Below, in pieces: positions 1 through 7,882 of a stretch of DNA of 64,000 nt. Position numbers and translations under genes: made by a program. The stretch comes from Prevotella sp. UBA2746. Lineage in GTDB: Bacteria > Bacteroidota > Bacteroidia > Bacteroidales > Bacteroidaceae. A model generated the notes under the pieces. That model worked only from the letters and a program-made list of their open reading frames with translations. It was not told where the DNA came from and searched no databases. Location of the stretch: positions 1 to 64,000 of the forward strand of contig DEJO01000018.1 of NCBI GenBank assembly GCA_002353555.1, in the 5' to 3' direction. The first letter of the stretch is position 1; each line of letters opens with the position of its first letter.

Positions 1-110
1 TGATGTCCATTTAACTCCTTTTTCGCTCGACCTTTGGTCGCTTTCCTATGGAAAGAACTCCTTTTTAACTCCCTTTTAACTTCCGAAAGTTGAATTCATA
101 ATTCTCCAGA
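1..110. repeat. Partial copy of the AACTCC-type dispersed repeat
   Basis: The stretch has TTTAACTCC units spaced by about 11 bp and ends in an AACTTCCGAAAGTTGAATTC segment that recurs at 4417-4438 and, inverted, near 14800-14815. Unlike those copies it is interrupted by a hairpin-forming stretch around 28-55. It may continue left of the window. No gene is visible in 1-225. Confidence 0.6.
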
Positions 111-162
111 CTCGCTGTCGCTCATAGGAGCGGCAAAGCCGAAACACAATTCATAATTAACA

Positions 163-225
163 ACACCCCCTTAAGGGGGCTTGGGGGCTTTCAACACCCC
201 CTTTAGGGGGCTGGGGGGCTGGGGG
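163..225. repeat. Two direct copies of a C5/G5 palindromic (REP-like) repeat
   Basis: Two units at 163-189 and 194-220 each consist of a palindrome (ACCCCC-TTWA-GGGGG) followed by a G-rich tail ending GGGGGCT. The G-run reaches 225 and directly abuts the manA stop codon at 226-228. The same unit occurs at 4464-4490 and three times inside the aminotransferase gene. The G-tracts could form a quadruplex. A weak role as 3' end of the manA mRNA is possible but there is no clear U-tract. Confidence 0.75.
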
Positions 226-1266
226 TTATCCGCGTGTGATATGCAGGAATCGGGTGACTTGTCCGGCGAAGCTGCGGTCCATATTGTCGATGAAGGCATC
301 AAGGAGGCGGGTGGTACCATGCAGGGGGTGGACGTCGTAATCGGCGATGGCGGCAGGGATGAGGGCACTATGACCTTCGTGAAGGGTGACCTCGTCACCT
401 GTGCTGCGAACACGCAGACGACAGGTGCCTTCAAGACACATGGAGATGATGAAGCTGTCGTACTTCATCAGGTTACGGTGGAAGGGGGCTGAAATCTCCA
501 TGACACGAACACTGAAATAAGGTGAGTCTATAATCTGGATGGCACGGTTCGTGATTTCCCGGTAGTCGGTGCGATAGTTACGCTCTACATGATAATCGAG
601 GGCTTGTGCCGCCAGATCGGTATGCAGTTGGCGAGGCTTTCCATCCATACCTAATCGTCCGTAGTCGTAGATGCGATAGGTGATGTCGGACGACTGCTGC
701 ACCTCTGCCAGCATGATGCCGCCACAGATGGCATGGACTCTTCCTGCTGGGATATAGAAGACGTCGCCGGTCTGTACCTCATGGTCGGCAAGGACCTCGG
801 TGATGGTGCCATCGGCAATACGGTGCTGGTACTCCTCGGGGGTGATATGTTTCTTGAAACCGGCATAGAGATGACTGCCGGCATCTGCCTTGATGACATA
901 CCACATCTCCGACTTGCCCATGCCACCATGGACACGCTGTGCCATCTCGTCATTGGGATGTACCTGTATGCTCAGGTCGCGCTTGGCATCGATGAACTTC
1001 ACCAACAGGGGCAGTTCTCCATGATACCGATCGTTGACGGCTTTGCCGAGGATGGCGTCGGGATGATCGCGGATAACAGAGACGAGCTCTCTGCCTTCCC
1101 ATACGCCATTAGCGATGATGCTGACACTGGTGGGGACAGCGCTGACCTCCCAGCTCTCCCCTATCGGATCGTCGGTGGTTGCCAAACCTTTATAGGGCTG
1201 CAAACGATGTCCTCCCCACACCACAGGATGCAGGTTGGGACGGAACAAAAGGGGATATAGTTTCAT
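226..1266 (-). CDS. manA: Mannose-6-phosphate isomerase, class I
   Basis: Interconverts fructose 6-phosphate and mannose 6-phosphate in the cytoplasm, feeding GDP-mannose and glycan synthesis. About 346 residues. A cupin-type PMI pattern is visible: VVWGGHRL near the N-terminus, the QVHPND zinc-ligand motif near residue 100, and a second cupin with YIPAGRVHAI. The chosen start gives MKLYPLLFRP; an ATG two codons upstream (1272) is equally possible. It lies about 19 bp downstream of the aminotransferase stop on the same strand, so the two are probably one transcript. Its stop codon is flush against a palindromic repeat. The family assignment is confident. Confidence 0.9.
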   Translation of the reverse strand: MKLYPLLFRPNLHPVVWGGHRLQPYKGLATTDDPIGESWEVSAVPTSVSIIANGVWEGRELVSVIRDHPDAILGKAVNDRYHGELPLLVKFIDAKRDLSIQVHPNDEMAQRVHGGMGKSEMWYVIKADAGSHLYAGFKKHITPEEYQHRIADGTITEVLADHEVQTGDVFYIPAGRVHAICGGIMLAEVQQSSDITYRIYDYGRLGMDGKPRQLHTDLAAQALDYHVERNYRTDYREITNRAIQIIDSPYFSVRVMEISAPFHRNLMKYDSFIISMCLEGTCRLRVRSTGDEVTLHEGHSALIPAAIADYDVHPLHGTTRLLDAFIDNMDRSFAGQVTRFLHITRG

Positions 1267-1285
1267 GGGCATACGATTAGATTTT

Positions 1286-2845
1286 TCAACTTGCGGAACG
1301 TAAGAAACTGTTGACGGCATCGACGACTTGAGCTGCTTCTTCCAAAGTCATGACGGGAGAGATGGGGAGGCTGAGTTCCTGCTGATGAATCTGCTCTGTA
1401 ATCGGCAGCGAGAGGTGGTTGTATTCCCGATAGCATTCCTGCTTGTGGGGAGGAATGGGGTAATGGATCAAGGTTTGTATGCCATGCTCCGTGAGGTAGG
1501 CTTGCAGTTCATCACGTCGTTCGCAGAGCACGGGGAAGATGTGATAGACATTATGAACATCGGGAAGGCGGTTCGGCAGAGTGATCAGCGGGTTCTTAAT
1601 ATGGTCGTAATAGTAGTTGGCAATCTGCTGACGATGGGCATTGTCCTCATCTAAATGGCGTAGCTTCACATCCAACACGGCAGCTTGGATTTCATCCAAC
1701 CGGCTGTTGCGACCGACATACTTAAAGACATATTTGCGGGTTGAGCCGTAGTTGGCAAGGGCACGAATCGTGTCCGCCAACTCTTTGTCGTTGGTCGTCA
1801 CCGCACCGGCATCTCCAAACGCTCCAAGGTTCTTGCCAGGATAGAAGCTGTGGCCAGCGGCGGAGCCAAGTGAACCAGTAGCCCCCCTACCCCCTGAAGG
1901 GGGAGTAAGGCAGGCAGACTTTATCTTCTCAAGAGTGTGCTCCGTATCATAGAGGACCTGTTCGTTGGTGAAACGAAGGACTCTATATCCATAATCCTCA
2001 ATAACTTTCGTTCTAATCGCATCTTCTTCTTGCTGTCCTTCCAGATTATGGTATTTTCCGTCCACCTCAATGATGAGTTTCGTTTCCAAACATGCGAAAT
2101 CAGCTATATATTTGCCTATGATATGCTGTCGACGGAACTTAAGCCCCCCATGCCCCCTAAAGGGGGAGTTACCGTTCGTAGTACGTTGTTGTATAGCAGG
2201 TATTCTTCTTCTACTAAGTATTTCCCACAACAAGGATTCTGCTTCTGTTGGATGGTTGCGGTTCTTCTGTGCATACTCTTTTAGTAGCGGATAAAGGATA
2301 GGATCCGCTAAATAAACTCCCCCTTTAGGGGGCAGGGGGCCTTTACATCCATGTGCCTGGGCATTGTCTTCAACGAGTTTGAGGTTGTATTTCTTACATA
2401 ATGCACCAATCTTCTCGGTATAAGCACAACGACCGTAGAGGTGGACGATAAGAATGGATTTTGTTCTTTCGGTAATCGCTGCCTCTATTTGCTCGTCATC
2501 TATCTCCAGGGTGTCAAGACGCGGTTCCACGAACACAGGCTTCAGCCCGTTCTCCGTAATGGCAAGTACGGAGGCAATGAAAGTGTTGGCAGGCACGATG
2601 ACCTCATCGCCAGGACGCATCACACCCAGTTCTATGTAGGCACGGAATATCCAGACAAGCGCATCCAGCCCGTTGCCGACACCCACACAATAGTCTGTAC
2701 CAATATATTGAGCGTAATCCCTTTCAAACCGCTCATTCTCCTGTCCCTGGAGGTACCAACCGCTGTCCACCACACGGCTCACCGCCTCGTGAATCTCATC
2801 GGCATATTTCGCCGTAACGTCTTTTAATGGAAGAAATGGTATCAT
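1286..2845 (-). CDS. DegT/DnrJ/EryC1 sugar aminotransferase carrying an in-frame DUF559 nuclease-like insertion
   Basis: PLP-dependent transaminase of nucleotide-linked keto sugars, resembling the FdtB/QdtB type. The host parts are residues 1-167 and about 323-519. The PLP-site residues are present: D160 in VEDNAQAHG and Schiff-base K338 in [15 protein letters not shown]. Between them about 155 residues are inserted in the loop that normally links AHG to the TGSLG strand. The insert contains a DUF559 domain (TEAESLLWE, then [15 protein letters not shown] and IIEVDGKYH), i.e. a Vsr-like PD-(D/E)XK fold. The frame is open across both junctions, so one 519-residue product is expected; the usual length is about 365. 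Whether it folds or is active is unknown. It is first in a transcript with manA. Confidence 0.85.
   Translation of the reverse strand: MIPFLPLKDVTAKYADEIHEAVSRVVDSGWYLQGQENERFERDYAQYIGTDYCVGVGNGLDALVWIFRAYIELGVMRPGDEVIVPANTFIASVLAITENGLKPVFVEPRLDTLEIDDEQIEAAITERTKSILIVHLYGRCAYTEKIGALCKKYNLKLVEDNAQAHGCKGPLPPKGGVYLADPILYPLLKEYAQKNRNHPTEAESLLWEILSRRRIPAIQQRTTNGNSPFRGHGGLKFRRQHIIGKYIADFACLETKLIIEVDGKYHNLEGQQEEDAIRTKVIEDYGYRVLRFTNEQVLYDTEHTLEKIKSACLTPPSGGRGATGSLGSAAGHSFYPGKNLGAFGDAGAVTTNDKELADTIRALANYGSTRKYVFKYVGRNSRLDEIQAAVLDVKLRHLDEDNAHRQQIANYYYDHIKNPLITLPNRLPDVHNVYHIFPVLCERRDELQAYLTEHGIQTLIHYPIPPHKQECYREYNHLSLPITEQIHQQELSLPISPVMTLEEAAQVVDAVNSFLRSAS
1880..2344 (-). mobile_element. Repeat-bounded DUF559 cassette inside the aminotransferase gene
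   Basis: About 465 bp. The outer ends are inverted copies of the C5/G5 repeat: 1880-1906 reads AGCCCCCCTACCCCCT outward-in, and 2316-2341 read on the other strand gives GGCCCCCTGCCCCCT. Both continue into RAAGGGGGAGT. A third copy at 2140-2168 sits inside the DUF559 frame. The translated repeats give [16 protein letters not shown] and TPPSGGRG. No target duplication is obvious. The sequence directly shows the boundaries and the open frame; that the unit is or was mobile is inference. It is not an intein: no splicing motifs are seen. Confidence 0.7.
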
Positions 2846-2892
2846 ATTTCTGTTTTGTTACTTCTTTCATCTTATTTTCATTTCTCAACTTG

Positions 2893-2900
2893 CAAATGTA
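2893..2900 (-). promoter_or_regulatory. Predicted Bacteroidales promoter -7 box for aminotransferase-manA
   Basis: On the minus strand this reads TACATTTG, matching TAnnTTTG, with a TTG about 18 nt upstream (2919-2921). It would give a leader of about 45 nt for the aminotransferase. Confidence 0.6.
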
Positions 2901-2977
2901 GATAAAAATCTCGAATTACAAGCCAGCCGATACAAAGAATTATGTTTTCTTCATCGTAAACGTACCACACTACTAAC

Positions 2978-4183
2978 CTATCGTTTCTTGACAATCTTTC
3001 CGATGGCCTTGTCGAGACGCTCCGTCGGTTCAATGATATTGTAGTCCTCCCAGAAGTCAGGATCACGGAAGAACTCCACATGGTCGAAGAACGCATCATG
3101 GGAGTCGAAAGACTCTCGTCCGGAGATAGGCCGGTCGGCAAGTTTACGGTCTGTTACTACCAGTTCAGCCACGGCAGTGAAGTTGGTTGAAAACAGCCGG
3201 CGCTTCCAGTCGCATCCGAAGCGGAACGTGTTGCGCACATAGTGCATTGACGTCTTGCCGTCCACCGTGCGATAATCGACCAGACACGACAGCTCCTTCG
3301 GTTTGAAGCGTACTCCCCTCGGCTTCTTGCGCAGCATGAACGCCGTCGCCTTGTCGCGGTCGCTCATGTCCAGCGACAGCTCTGCCCGTGTGAACGCCAG
3401 GCTCTCGCGGTCGATGTAAAGCTTACCGCTGAACAGGGCGTAGGGCTGAGGTATGCGCGGTGTGAGCGTGACGACATATTGCAGACGGTCGTCAATGACT
3501 GCTGAGGGAGCCATCGCCAACGTATATTTCGCCAGCTCTTCCTCGTTGAGCAGGAAGTCGGTGTTCTTCACCAGGTCGAGGTTGACGGGCAGCGTCGGAC
3601 CACCCAGCACCTTCACACCCAGCGTGTCGCTCTGCTTCGGACTCACCAGCCGCCGTCCCTTCACGATTGCCACGCGGTCACGATGCACGCTCTTCTGATA
3701 GCCCGTCTTATACATGTCTACCACTCCTTCCGCCACATAGATATAACGCTTGCGCTTCTGTGCCGTCTCACGGTAGAAACACTGGTAAAGCTGTGGAGCG
3801 GTACTGTAGTTCTCCGGTACCTTCTGCAACGCCAGCCTCACCAACTGCCACGGGTCTTCGTTGAAGACCACGATCTCCTTCAGCTGTACGGCGGTAGGCT
3901 GCAGCCGCACGTTGACAGGCTCACTATGGCCATCGGGTATCTTCACCCGCACAGTACGATAGCCAATGTGCGAGATGCTGAGCTGCCTGCTTCCCAAGGA
4001 CACCTTCAACGTGAAGGCACCATCGTCGTTCGTCACCACAGAGGAGGCGCCTGCCGCCACCGTTGCCTGAGCGATGGGGTCTCCCGTCTTCGCGTCCGTC
4101 ACCGTTCCCGTCAGCACGCTGAGCTGCGCCTGAACAGTCATGCACAGCAACAGCATTCCAAGGATATTCATCAGTCTTTTCAT
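2978..4183 (-). CDS. Exported carboxypeptidase-like regulatory domain protein
   Basis: 401 residues. A signal peptide is clear (MKRLMNILGMLLLCMTVQAQ). It is followed by a CarboxypepD_reg-like beta-sandwich at about 23-110 (GTVTDAKTGDPIAQATV ... GYRTVRVKI), the fold found at the N-terminus of SusC proteins, but no TonB-dependent barrel follows. The remaining 290 residues resemble DUF5686-type or other uncharacterised Bacteroidetes envelope proteins and end in a basic tail. Its function is unknown; periplasmic or outer-membrane placement is inferred. It is a single gene, transcribed divergently from the LD-carboxypeptidase, with its own promoter at 4207-4214. Confidence 0.7.
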   Translation of the reverse strand: MKRLMNILGMLLLCMTVQAQLSVLTGTVTDAKTGDPIAQATVAAGASSVVTNDDGAFTLKVSLGSRQLSISHIGYRTVRVKIPDGHSEPVNVRLQPTAVQLKEIVVFNEDPWQLVRLALQKVPENYSTAPQLYQCFYRETAQKRKRYIYVAEGVVDMYKTGYQKSVHRDRVAIVKGRRLVSPKQSDTLGVKVLGGPTLPVNLDLVKNTDFLLNEEELAKYTLAMAPSAVIDDRLQYVVTLTPRIPQPYALFSGKLYIDRESLAFTRAELSLDMSDRDKATAFMLRKKPRGVRFKPKELSCLVDYRTVDGKTSMHYVRNTFRFGCDWKRRLFSTNFTAVAELVVTDRKLADRPISGRESFDSHDAFFDHVEFFRDPDFWEDYNIIEPTERLDKAIGKIVKKR

Positions 4184-4206
4184 GTCAGTCTGCGTTAGTT
4201 ACGCTA

Positions 4207-4214
4207 CAAAGGTA
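4207..4214 (-). promoter_or_regulatory. Predicted promoter -7 box for the carboxypeptidase-regulatory-like gene
   Basis: Minus strand TACCTTTG, about 23 nt before the ATG at 4183. It lies directly downstream of an array of ATTGTCAATT-like words (4220-4265) that supplies TTG boxes; the same arrangement precedes the LysE-like and VanW-like genes. Confidence 0.6.
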
Positions 4215-4264
4215 GTAAATAATTGACAATTGATAATTGACAATTGACAATTATTTAATTCACA

Positions 4265-4436
4265 ATTCAAGTTTCGCTTGTTGCTCAACTTTGGAGTGGA
4301 AAGGAATGGAAGGGGAGTTAGCAGCTTCGCTGCTGGAGTGAAAAGGACGATAGTTTTCTTTATTTAGAAGTTCTGATGTCCCTTTAACTCCCTTTTAACT
4401 CCCTTTTAACTCCCTTTTAACTTCCGAAAGTTGAAT
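4265..4436. repeat. About 170-bp dispersed element, copy A (inverted copy at 14800-14970)
   Basis: The copy runs from ATTCAAGTTTCGCTTG to AACTTCCGAAAGTTG. It contains a hairpin (AGCAGC-TTC-GCTGCT) and four head-to-tail 11-bp TTTAACTCCCT units. The copy at 14800-14970, in the opposite orientation, differs at only a handful of positions by eye. No open frame of note lies within it. Together with the promoters and a C5/G5 repeat at 4464-4490 it accounts for the 4184-4534 spacer. Confidence 0.8.
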
Positions 4437-4463
4437 TCATAATTAACAATTCATAATTTACAA

Positions 4464-4490
4464 CACCCCCCTTTAGGGGGCTGGGGGGCT
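4464..4490. repeat. C5/G5 palindromic repeat
   Basis: Palindrome ACCCCCCTTTAGGGGG followed by CTGGGGGGCT, essentially the same unit as at 194-220. It lies just upstream of the LD-carboxypeptidase promoter. Confidence 0.75.
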
Positions 4491-4510
4491 TTCAATTCAT
4501 AATTATTTTG

Positions 4511-4518
4511 TATCTTTG
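4511..4518 (+). promoter_or_regulatory. Predicted promoter -7 box for LD-carboxypeptidase
   Basis: TATCTTTG followed by CAG. The upstream in-frame TTG at 4508 lies inside this box, so it cannot be the start codon; the first usable ATGs are at 4526 and 4535. Confidence 0.65.
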
Positions 4519-4534
4519 CAGTCAAATGGGAAAG

Positions 4535-5515
4535 ATGACAAGAATAAGTATCCTTATCACGGCGTTATGCTGGAGCATGGCAACAGTTGCCATGACACCA
4601 CTGAAGCGGTTGCCGTGGTTGCAGAAAGGCGACACGATAGCGATATTGTCGCCTGGCGGATGGGTTCAACAAAAAGTTGTAGACGGAGGTGCCAACACAT
4701 TGAGACTGTGGGGATTTACGCCTATAGCAGCAGCGAACGCCACGAAGGAGTGGCACGGCTTCGGCGGCACTATCGAGCAACGGAAGGAAGACCTGTTGTG
4801 GGCGCTTCGCTCACCTGGCATCAAAGCCATCATGCCCACACGTGGAGGAGACGGCACACCCCACCTGCTGTGCGAGATTCCGTTGGACACTTTACGTCGA
4901 TACCCCAAGTGGATAATCGGCTTCAGCGACATCACCGCCCTGCTCTCTGCCGAAGCCTGTGCCGGTTATCAGAGCATCCACGGCAGCATGTGTGAAGCCA
5001 TAGCCCGATACAACGGCACCGACACAGTGAGCCAGGCGGTGTTAGGTATGCTCACCGGCCGACTGCCCCACTACAAGGTGAAGCCCCATCCCTTGAACCA
5101 ACGGGGACGGGCACGCGGCATGCTCCTCGGCGGCAACATGTCGGTATACGGAGGACTGGCAGGTTCGGAGTACGATTTCCTGAAATACATCGAGAAAGAA
5201 GACTGCATCCTCTTCATCGAGGACCTGGGGGAGAGCATCGCACGTGTAGACCGCATGCTGCACCTGCTGGAGCTGCGCGGTCTGCTGAGTCATCTGAAAG
5301 GCATCATCTGCGGCAAGTTTACGAAATACACGCATCCCGACATCGGCTACAGCGACATGTACGAGATGCTGCACCAGTACCTGCAACGCTACCCCATCCC
5401 CGTCTGCTACGACTTTCCCGTAGGTCATGCCCACCTGCAAAACTTCCCCATGCTGGTGGGCAGCGAGGTGACGTTCATCGTCGACGATGAAGGAACCGAA
5501 CTGAAGTTCCATTAA
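4535..5515 (+). CDS. LD-carboxypeptidase (peptidase family S66), exported
   Basis: About 326 residues. It cleaves the L,D bond to the terminal D-alanine of muropeptide tetrapeptides in peptidoglycan turnover. The S66 pattern is present: GDTIAILSPGG near the N-terminus, the nucleophile serine in GFSDITAL, then LFIEDLGE (Glu) and DFPVGH (His) completing a Ser-Glu-His triad. The N-terminus MTRISILITALCWSMATVAM looks like a signal peptide, so it should act in the periplasm, unlike cytoplasmic LdcA. The start at 4535 has a GGGAAAG stretch just upstream; 4526 is possible. Family assignment is confident, substrate inferred. Confidence 0.88.
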   Translation: MTRISILITALCWSMATVAMTPLKRLPWLQKGDTIAILSPGGWVQQKVVDGGANTLRLWGFTPIAAANATKEWHGFGGTIEQRKEDLLWALRSPGIKAIMPTRGGDGTPHLLCEIPLDTLRRYPKWIIGFSDITALLSAEACAGYQSIHGSMCEAIARYNGTDTVSQAVLGMLTGRLPHYKVKPHPLNQRGRARGMLLGGNMSVYGGLAGSEYDFLKYIEKEDCILFIEDLGESIARVDRMLHLLELRGLLSHLKGIICGKFTKYTHPDIGYSDMYEMLHQYLQRYPIPVCYDFPVGHAHLQNFPMLVGSEVTFIVDDEGTELKFH

Positions 5516-5555
5516 AAAAATAGGTGACAATTACCTCTCTTTACGCATTTTTTAG

Positions 5556-5563
5556 TACCTTTG
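5556..5563 (+). promoter_or_regulatory. Predicted promoter -7 box for the beta-barrel gene
   Basis: TACCTTTG about 60 nt before the ATG at 5623. It rules out the upstream in-frame start at 5524, which would precede the promoter. Confidence 0.55.
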
Positions 5564-5622
5564 TCGCCGATTGGTGTCATCAAGACATCTACATGACCAT
5601 AAAGCAACAGGCAAAACTGACA

Positions 5623-6456
5623 ATGAAAAGAATTATTTTTATCCTTATAACTGCTGCCTTTGCAGTAAGCGGTGTGCAGGCGCAGTCGGCACTGAAGAAA
5701 GGGTTCAACAACTTTAAGAGCCTCATCGTGCAACACGAGAAACCTACGGGCGTACACGATACGTGGGACTTGTATGCAGGACTGAAAGTCGGCATCAACG
5801 GTTCGCGGTTCATGGGTGCCAACGGCAAGTTCAAGCCGGGTTTCTATGTGGGTGCCACGGTAGAAACGTTCTTCCATCCGCAGTGGGGCATCGACTTCGA
5901 GATTGGCTACTCGCACCAAGGTGCCAAGGGCATCAGTGCCGTCACAAACTCCCACTCCACCTTCCGCACAGCTCTTGAGCGGGAAGAAGGTGCCGAACAC
6001 ATTACCATCTACCACGATTGCACCAGGGACTCCCACACCACGGGAACCTACGACGTGAACCTTGACTACCTGAATACGACTTACTTGATTCGCTGGTATC
6101 CCAAGCGCCACCTGCCGCTGAGCGTCTATACGGGTGTTCATGTCTATCGCATCATCCACTCCAGCATGCACCTGCGCGGCGAACGCACACAGACTGTCAG
6201 TGACTTGGTTGACGGTACGTCTACGACCGACACCTACGCTGTCGATGCCAAGGAGAAAATCAACGACGACCTGCACAGAGGTGATGTTGCCATCCCGTTA
6301 GGCGTTTCCTACGAGGTAGGCCAGTGGCAGTTTGATGCCCGCTACAACTTCTCGTTCCGCCATCTGGCAAAGAGCAACAGGATGAAGCAGATTCTGGGCA
6401 ATGGTACCAACAGCCTGGTGATGCTTTCCGCAGCCTATCGCATTCATTTCTTCTAA
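5623..6456 (+). CDS. Outer-membrane beta-barrel protein
   Basis: 277 residues. The signal peptide is MKRIIFILITAAFAVSGVQAQ. The mature part shows alternating beta-strand patterns (GLKVGINGSRFMG, GFYVGATVETFFHPQWGIDFEIGYSHQG) and ends in an aromatic residue (AAYRIHFF), as in PorT/OmpW-like small barrels of Bacteroidetes. The exact function is not recognisable; a structural or transport role in the outer membrane is inferred. It is followed 100 bp later by another barrel-type gene (PagL-like), so this 4.5-7.9 kb stretch is envelope-related. Confidence 0.75.
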   Translation: MKRIIFILITAAFAVSGVQAQSALKKGFNNFKSLIVQHEKPTGVHDTWDLYAGLKVGINGSRFMGANGKFKPGFYVGATVETFFHPQWGIDFEIGYSHQGAKGISAVTNSHSTFRTALEREEGAEHITIYHDCTRDSHTTGTYDVNLDYLNTTYLIRWYPKRHLPLSVYTGVHVYRIIHSSMHLRGERTQTVSDLVDGTSTTDTYAVDAKEKINDDLHRGDVAIPLGVSYEVGQWQFDARYNFSFRHLAKSNRMKQILGNGTNSLVMLSAAYRIHFF

Positions 6457-6559
6457 ATGAAAGATGAAAAATGAAAGATTAAAAATTAAGATGGGAAGAT
6501 GGGAAGATGAAAAAGATGGGAAAGGGATGGCAATTGTGAAATCGTGAAATTGTAAAATC
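6457..6559. repeat. AT-rich low-complexity spacer with short tandem words
   Basis: AAAGATGAAAAATGAAAG at 6459-6476 is followed by GATGGGAA repeats and by GTGAAATCGTGAAATTGT words running into the next gene start. A similar AAAGATGAAAAATGAAAG word recurs at 12268-12285. No promoter box was identified. Confidence 0.5.
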
Positions 6560-7873
6560 GTGAAATCATATAGTGGTCAAATCATAATGTTCGTCGCCTT
6601 GTTGCTATACGCAGTCAGCAACAAGGCGATGGCTTATACCGGCAACGACAGTGTGGTACCGCCGCGCTATTCCTACGAACTGAAGGTGGCACCCGGAAAG
6701 GTGTTGGCTACCGACAAGTATGTGAAGAAGTGGCTGAAGGAGAAAAACACCTGGTCGCTGGCAGCAGAACTGCACTACACGCCACAACCTGAAGACAACG
6801 ACGAGTTCGCCAAAGACTACAACTACCCCACCTTTTCCTTGGGACTACGCTACAGTTTCAACCACGGGACAACGATGCACCGCGAAGCCGATCCCGACTG
6901 GGGGAAGCTTGTTCCCGTTGATTACGACTCACAGTTAGGGAATGTCGTGACGCTCTATGGCACCTTCTCGCGTCCACTCTACCGCAACCGCCACTGGGAG
7001 TTCTCTTATTTCTTGGGCACGGGTGTGGGCTACAGTCATAAGAAGTACAACCGCACCGACCAGATAGACAACGAACTGATAGGCTCCCACCTGAACATCT
7101 ACTTCACGGCAGGTGCCTTTGCTGTCTACCGCATCTGCAGGGAATGGGGCATCAAGGGCGGCATCGACTTCAGCCACCACAGCAATGGGGCGCTCCATCG
7201 TCCGAACAAGGGTACCAACTATTTCGGACCGTTCATCGGAGTGGTGTATTACGGGGAGGATAGTTCTAGAAATTCTAGTAATGCTAGTAATGCTAGTAAA
7301 TCTAGCTCATCCCATCCTTCTGCCCTTTCCCATCAAGCAGGCTTTTCGCCTTATTGGTTTGCAGAGCTCTCGGCGGGAATAGGAGCAAAGACGCTCCTGG
7401 AAGACTGGCAGCGCACGCAGTTCCAGACGGAGCCGGGCGATCCGGACTACCGCACGGAGCATTTCAAGATGTATGCTGCCTACTCGCTGCAGGCGGATGT
7501 CCTTTACCGCTATGCCCGCCGCTGGGCATCCGGGCTTGGAGTAGATTTGTTCTATGGCAGTTACAGCAACCACGTCAAGGAATTGGATGCTGCCGACGGC
7601 TACGATGACAAGCATAGTCCGTGGTCGGTGGGCATCGCTGCCAAACATGAGGTCTTCTACCGTAACCTCTCGGTGCGCATGGGCATCGGCTACTACCTCT
7701 TCCGCCGAATGGGACACAGTGCCAAAGAGGTGGAAAAGCCATACTACGAGCGTATCGGCGTTCACTATGCCTTCCCGAAACTCAACGGACTCTCCATCGG
7801 TTTCAACGTGAATGCGCACCTCACCAAGGCTGACTTCACAGAGATACAAATCTCGTATCCGATAAAACTATAG
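6560..7873 (+). CDS. Acyloxyacyl hydrolase (PagL-like lipid A 3-O-deacylase)
   Basis: 437 residues. An outer-membrane barrel that trims an acyl chain from lipid A. The signature FSHHSNGALHRPNKGTN near residue 213 carries the PagL His-x-Ser-Asn catalytic motif. It is longer than the family norm: after the first barrel half there is a Ser/Asn-rich stretch (residues 233-257) encoded by tandem CTAG-containing repeats, then a second barrel-like half. The GTG at 6560 is preferred because it supplies a lysine to an otherwise uncharged signal peptide; the ATG at 6587 is the alternative. Catalytic assignment is good; the role of the C-terminal half is unknown. Confidence 0.78.
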   Translation: MKSYSGQIIMFVALLLYAVSNKAMAYTGNDSVVPPRYSYELKVAPGKVLATDKYVKKWLKEKNTWSLAAELHYTPQPEDNDEFAKDYNYPTFSLGLRYSFNHGTTMHREADPDWGKLVPVDYDSQLGNVVTLYGTFSRPLYRNRHWEFSYFLGTGVGYSHKKYNRTDQIDNELIGSHLNIYFTAGAFAVYRICREWGIKGGIDFSHHSNGALHRPNKGTNYFGPFIGVVYYGEDSSRNSSNASNASKSSSSHPSALSHQAGFSPYWFAELSAGIGAKTLLEDWQRTQFQTEPGDPDYRTEHFKMYAAYSLQADVLYRYARRWASGLGVDLFYGSYSNHVKELDAADGYDDKHSPWSVGIAAKHEVFYRNLSVRMGIGYYLFRRMGHSAKEVEKPYYERIGVHYAFPKLNGLSIGFNVNAHLTKADFTEIQISYPIKL

Positions 7874-7882
7874 GAGTTTTCA

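Noticed and set aside
1880..2344. Intein interpretation of the aminotransferase insert
   Set aside because: No block A/B or terminal His-Asn splicing motifs; the insert is a DUF559 domain bounded by DNA repeats.
4508..4534. Extended N-terminus of LD-carboxypeptidase from a TTG
   Set aside because: The TTG is part of the TATCTTTG promoter box; the same argument excludes upstream starts of the VanW-like, UpxY-like and SusC genes.
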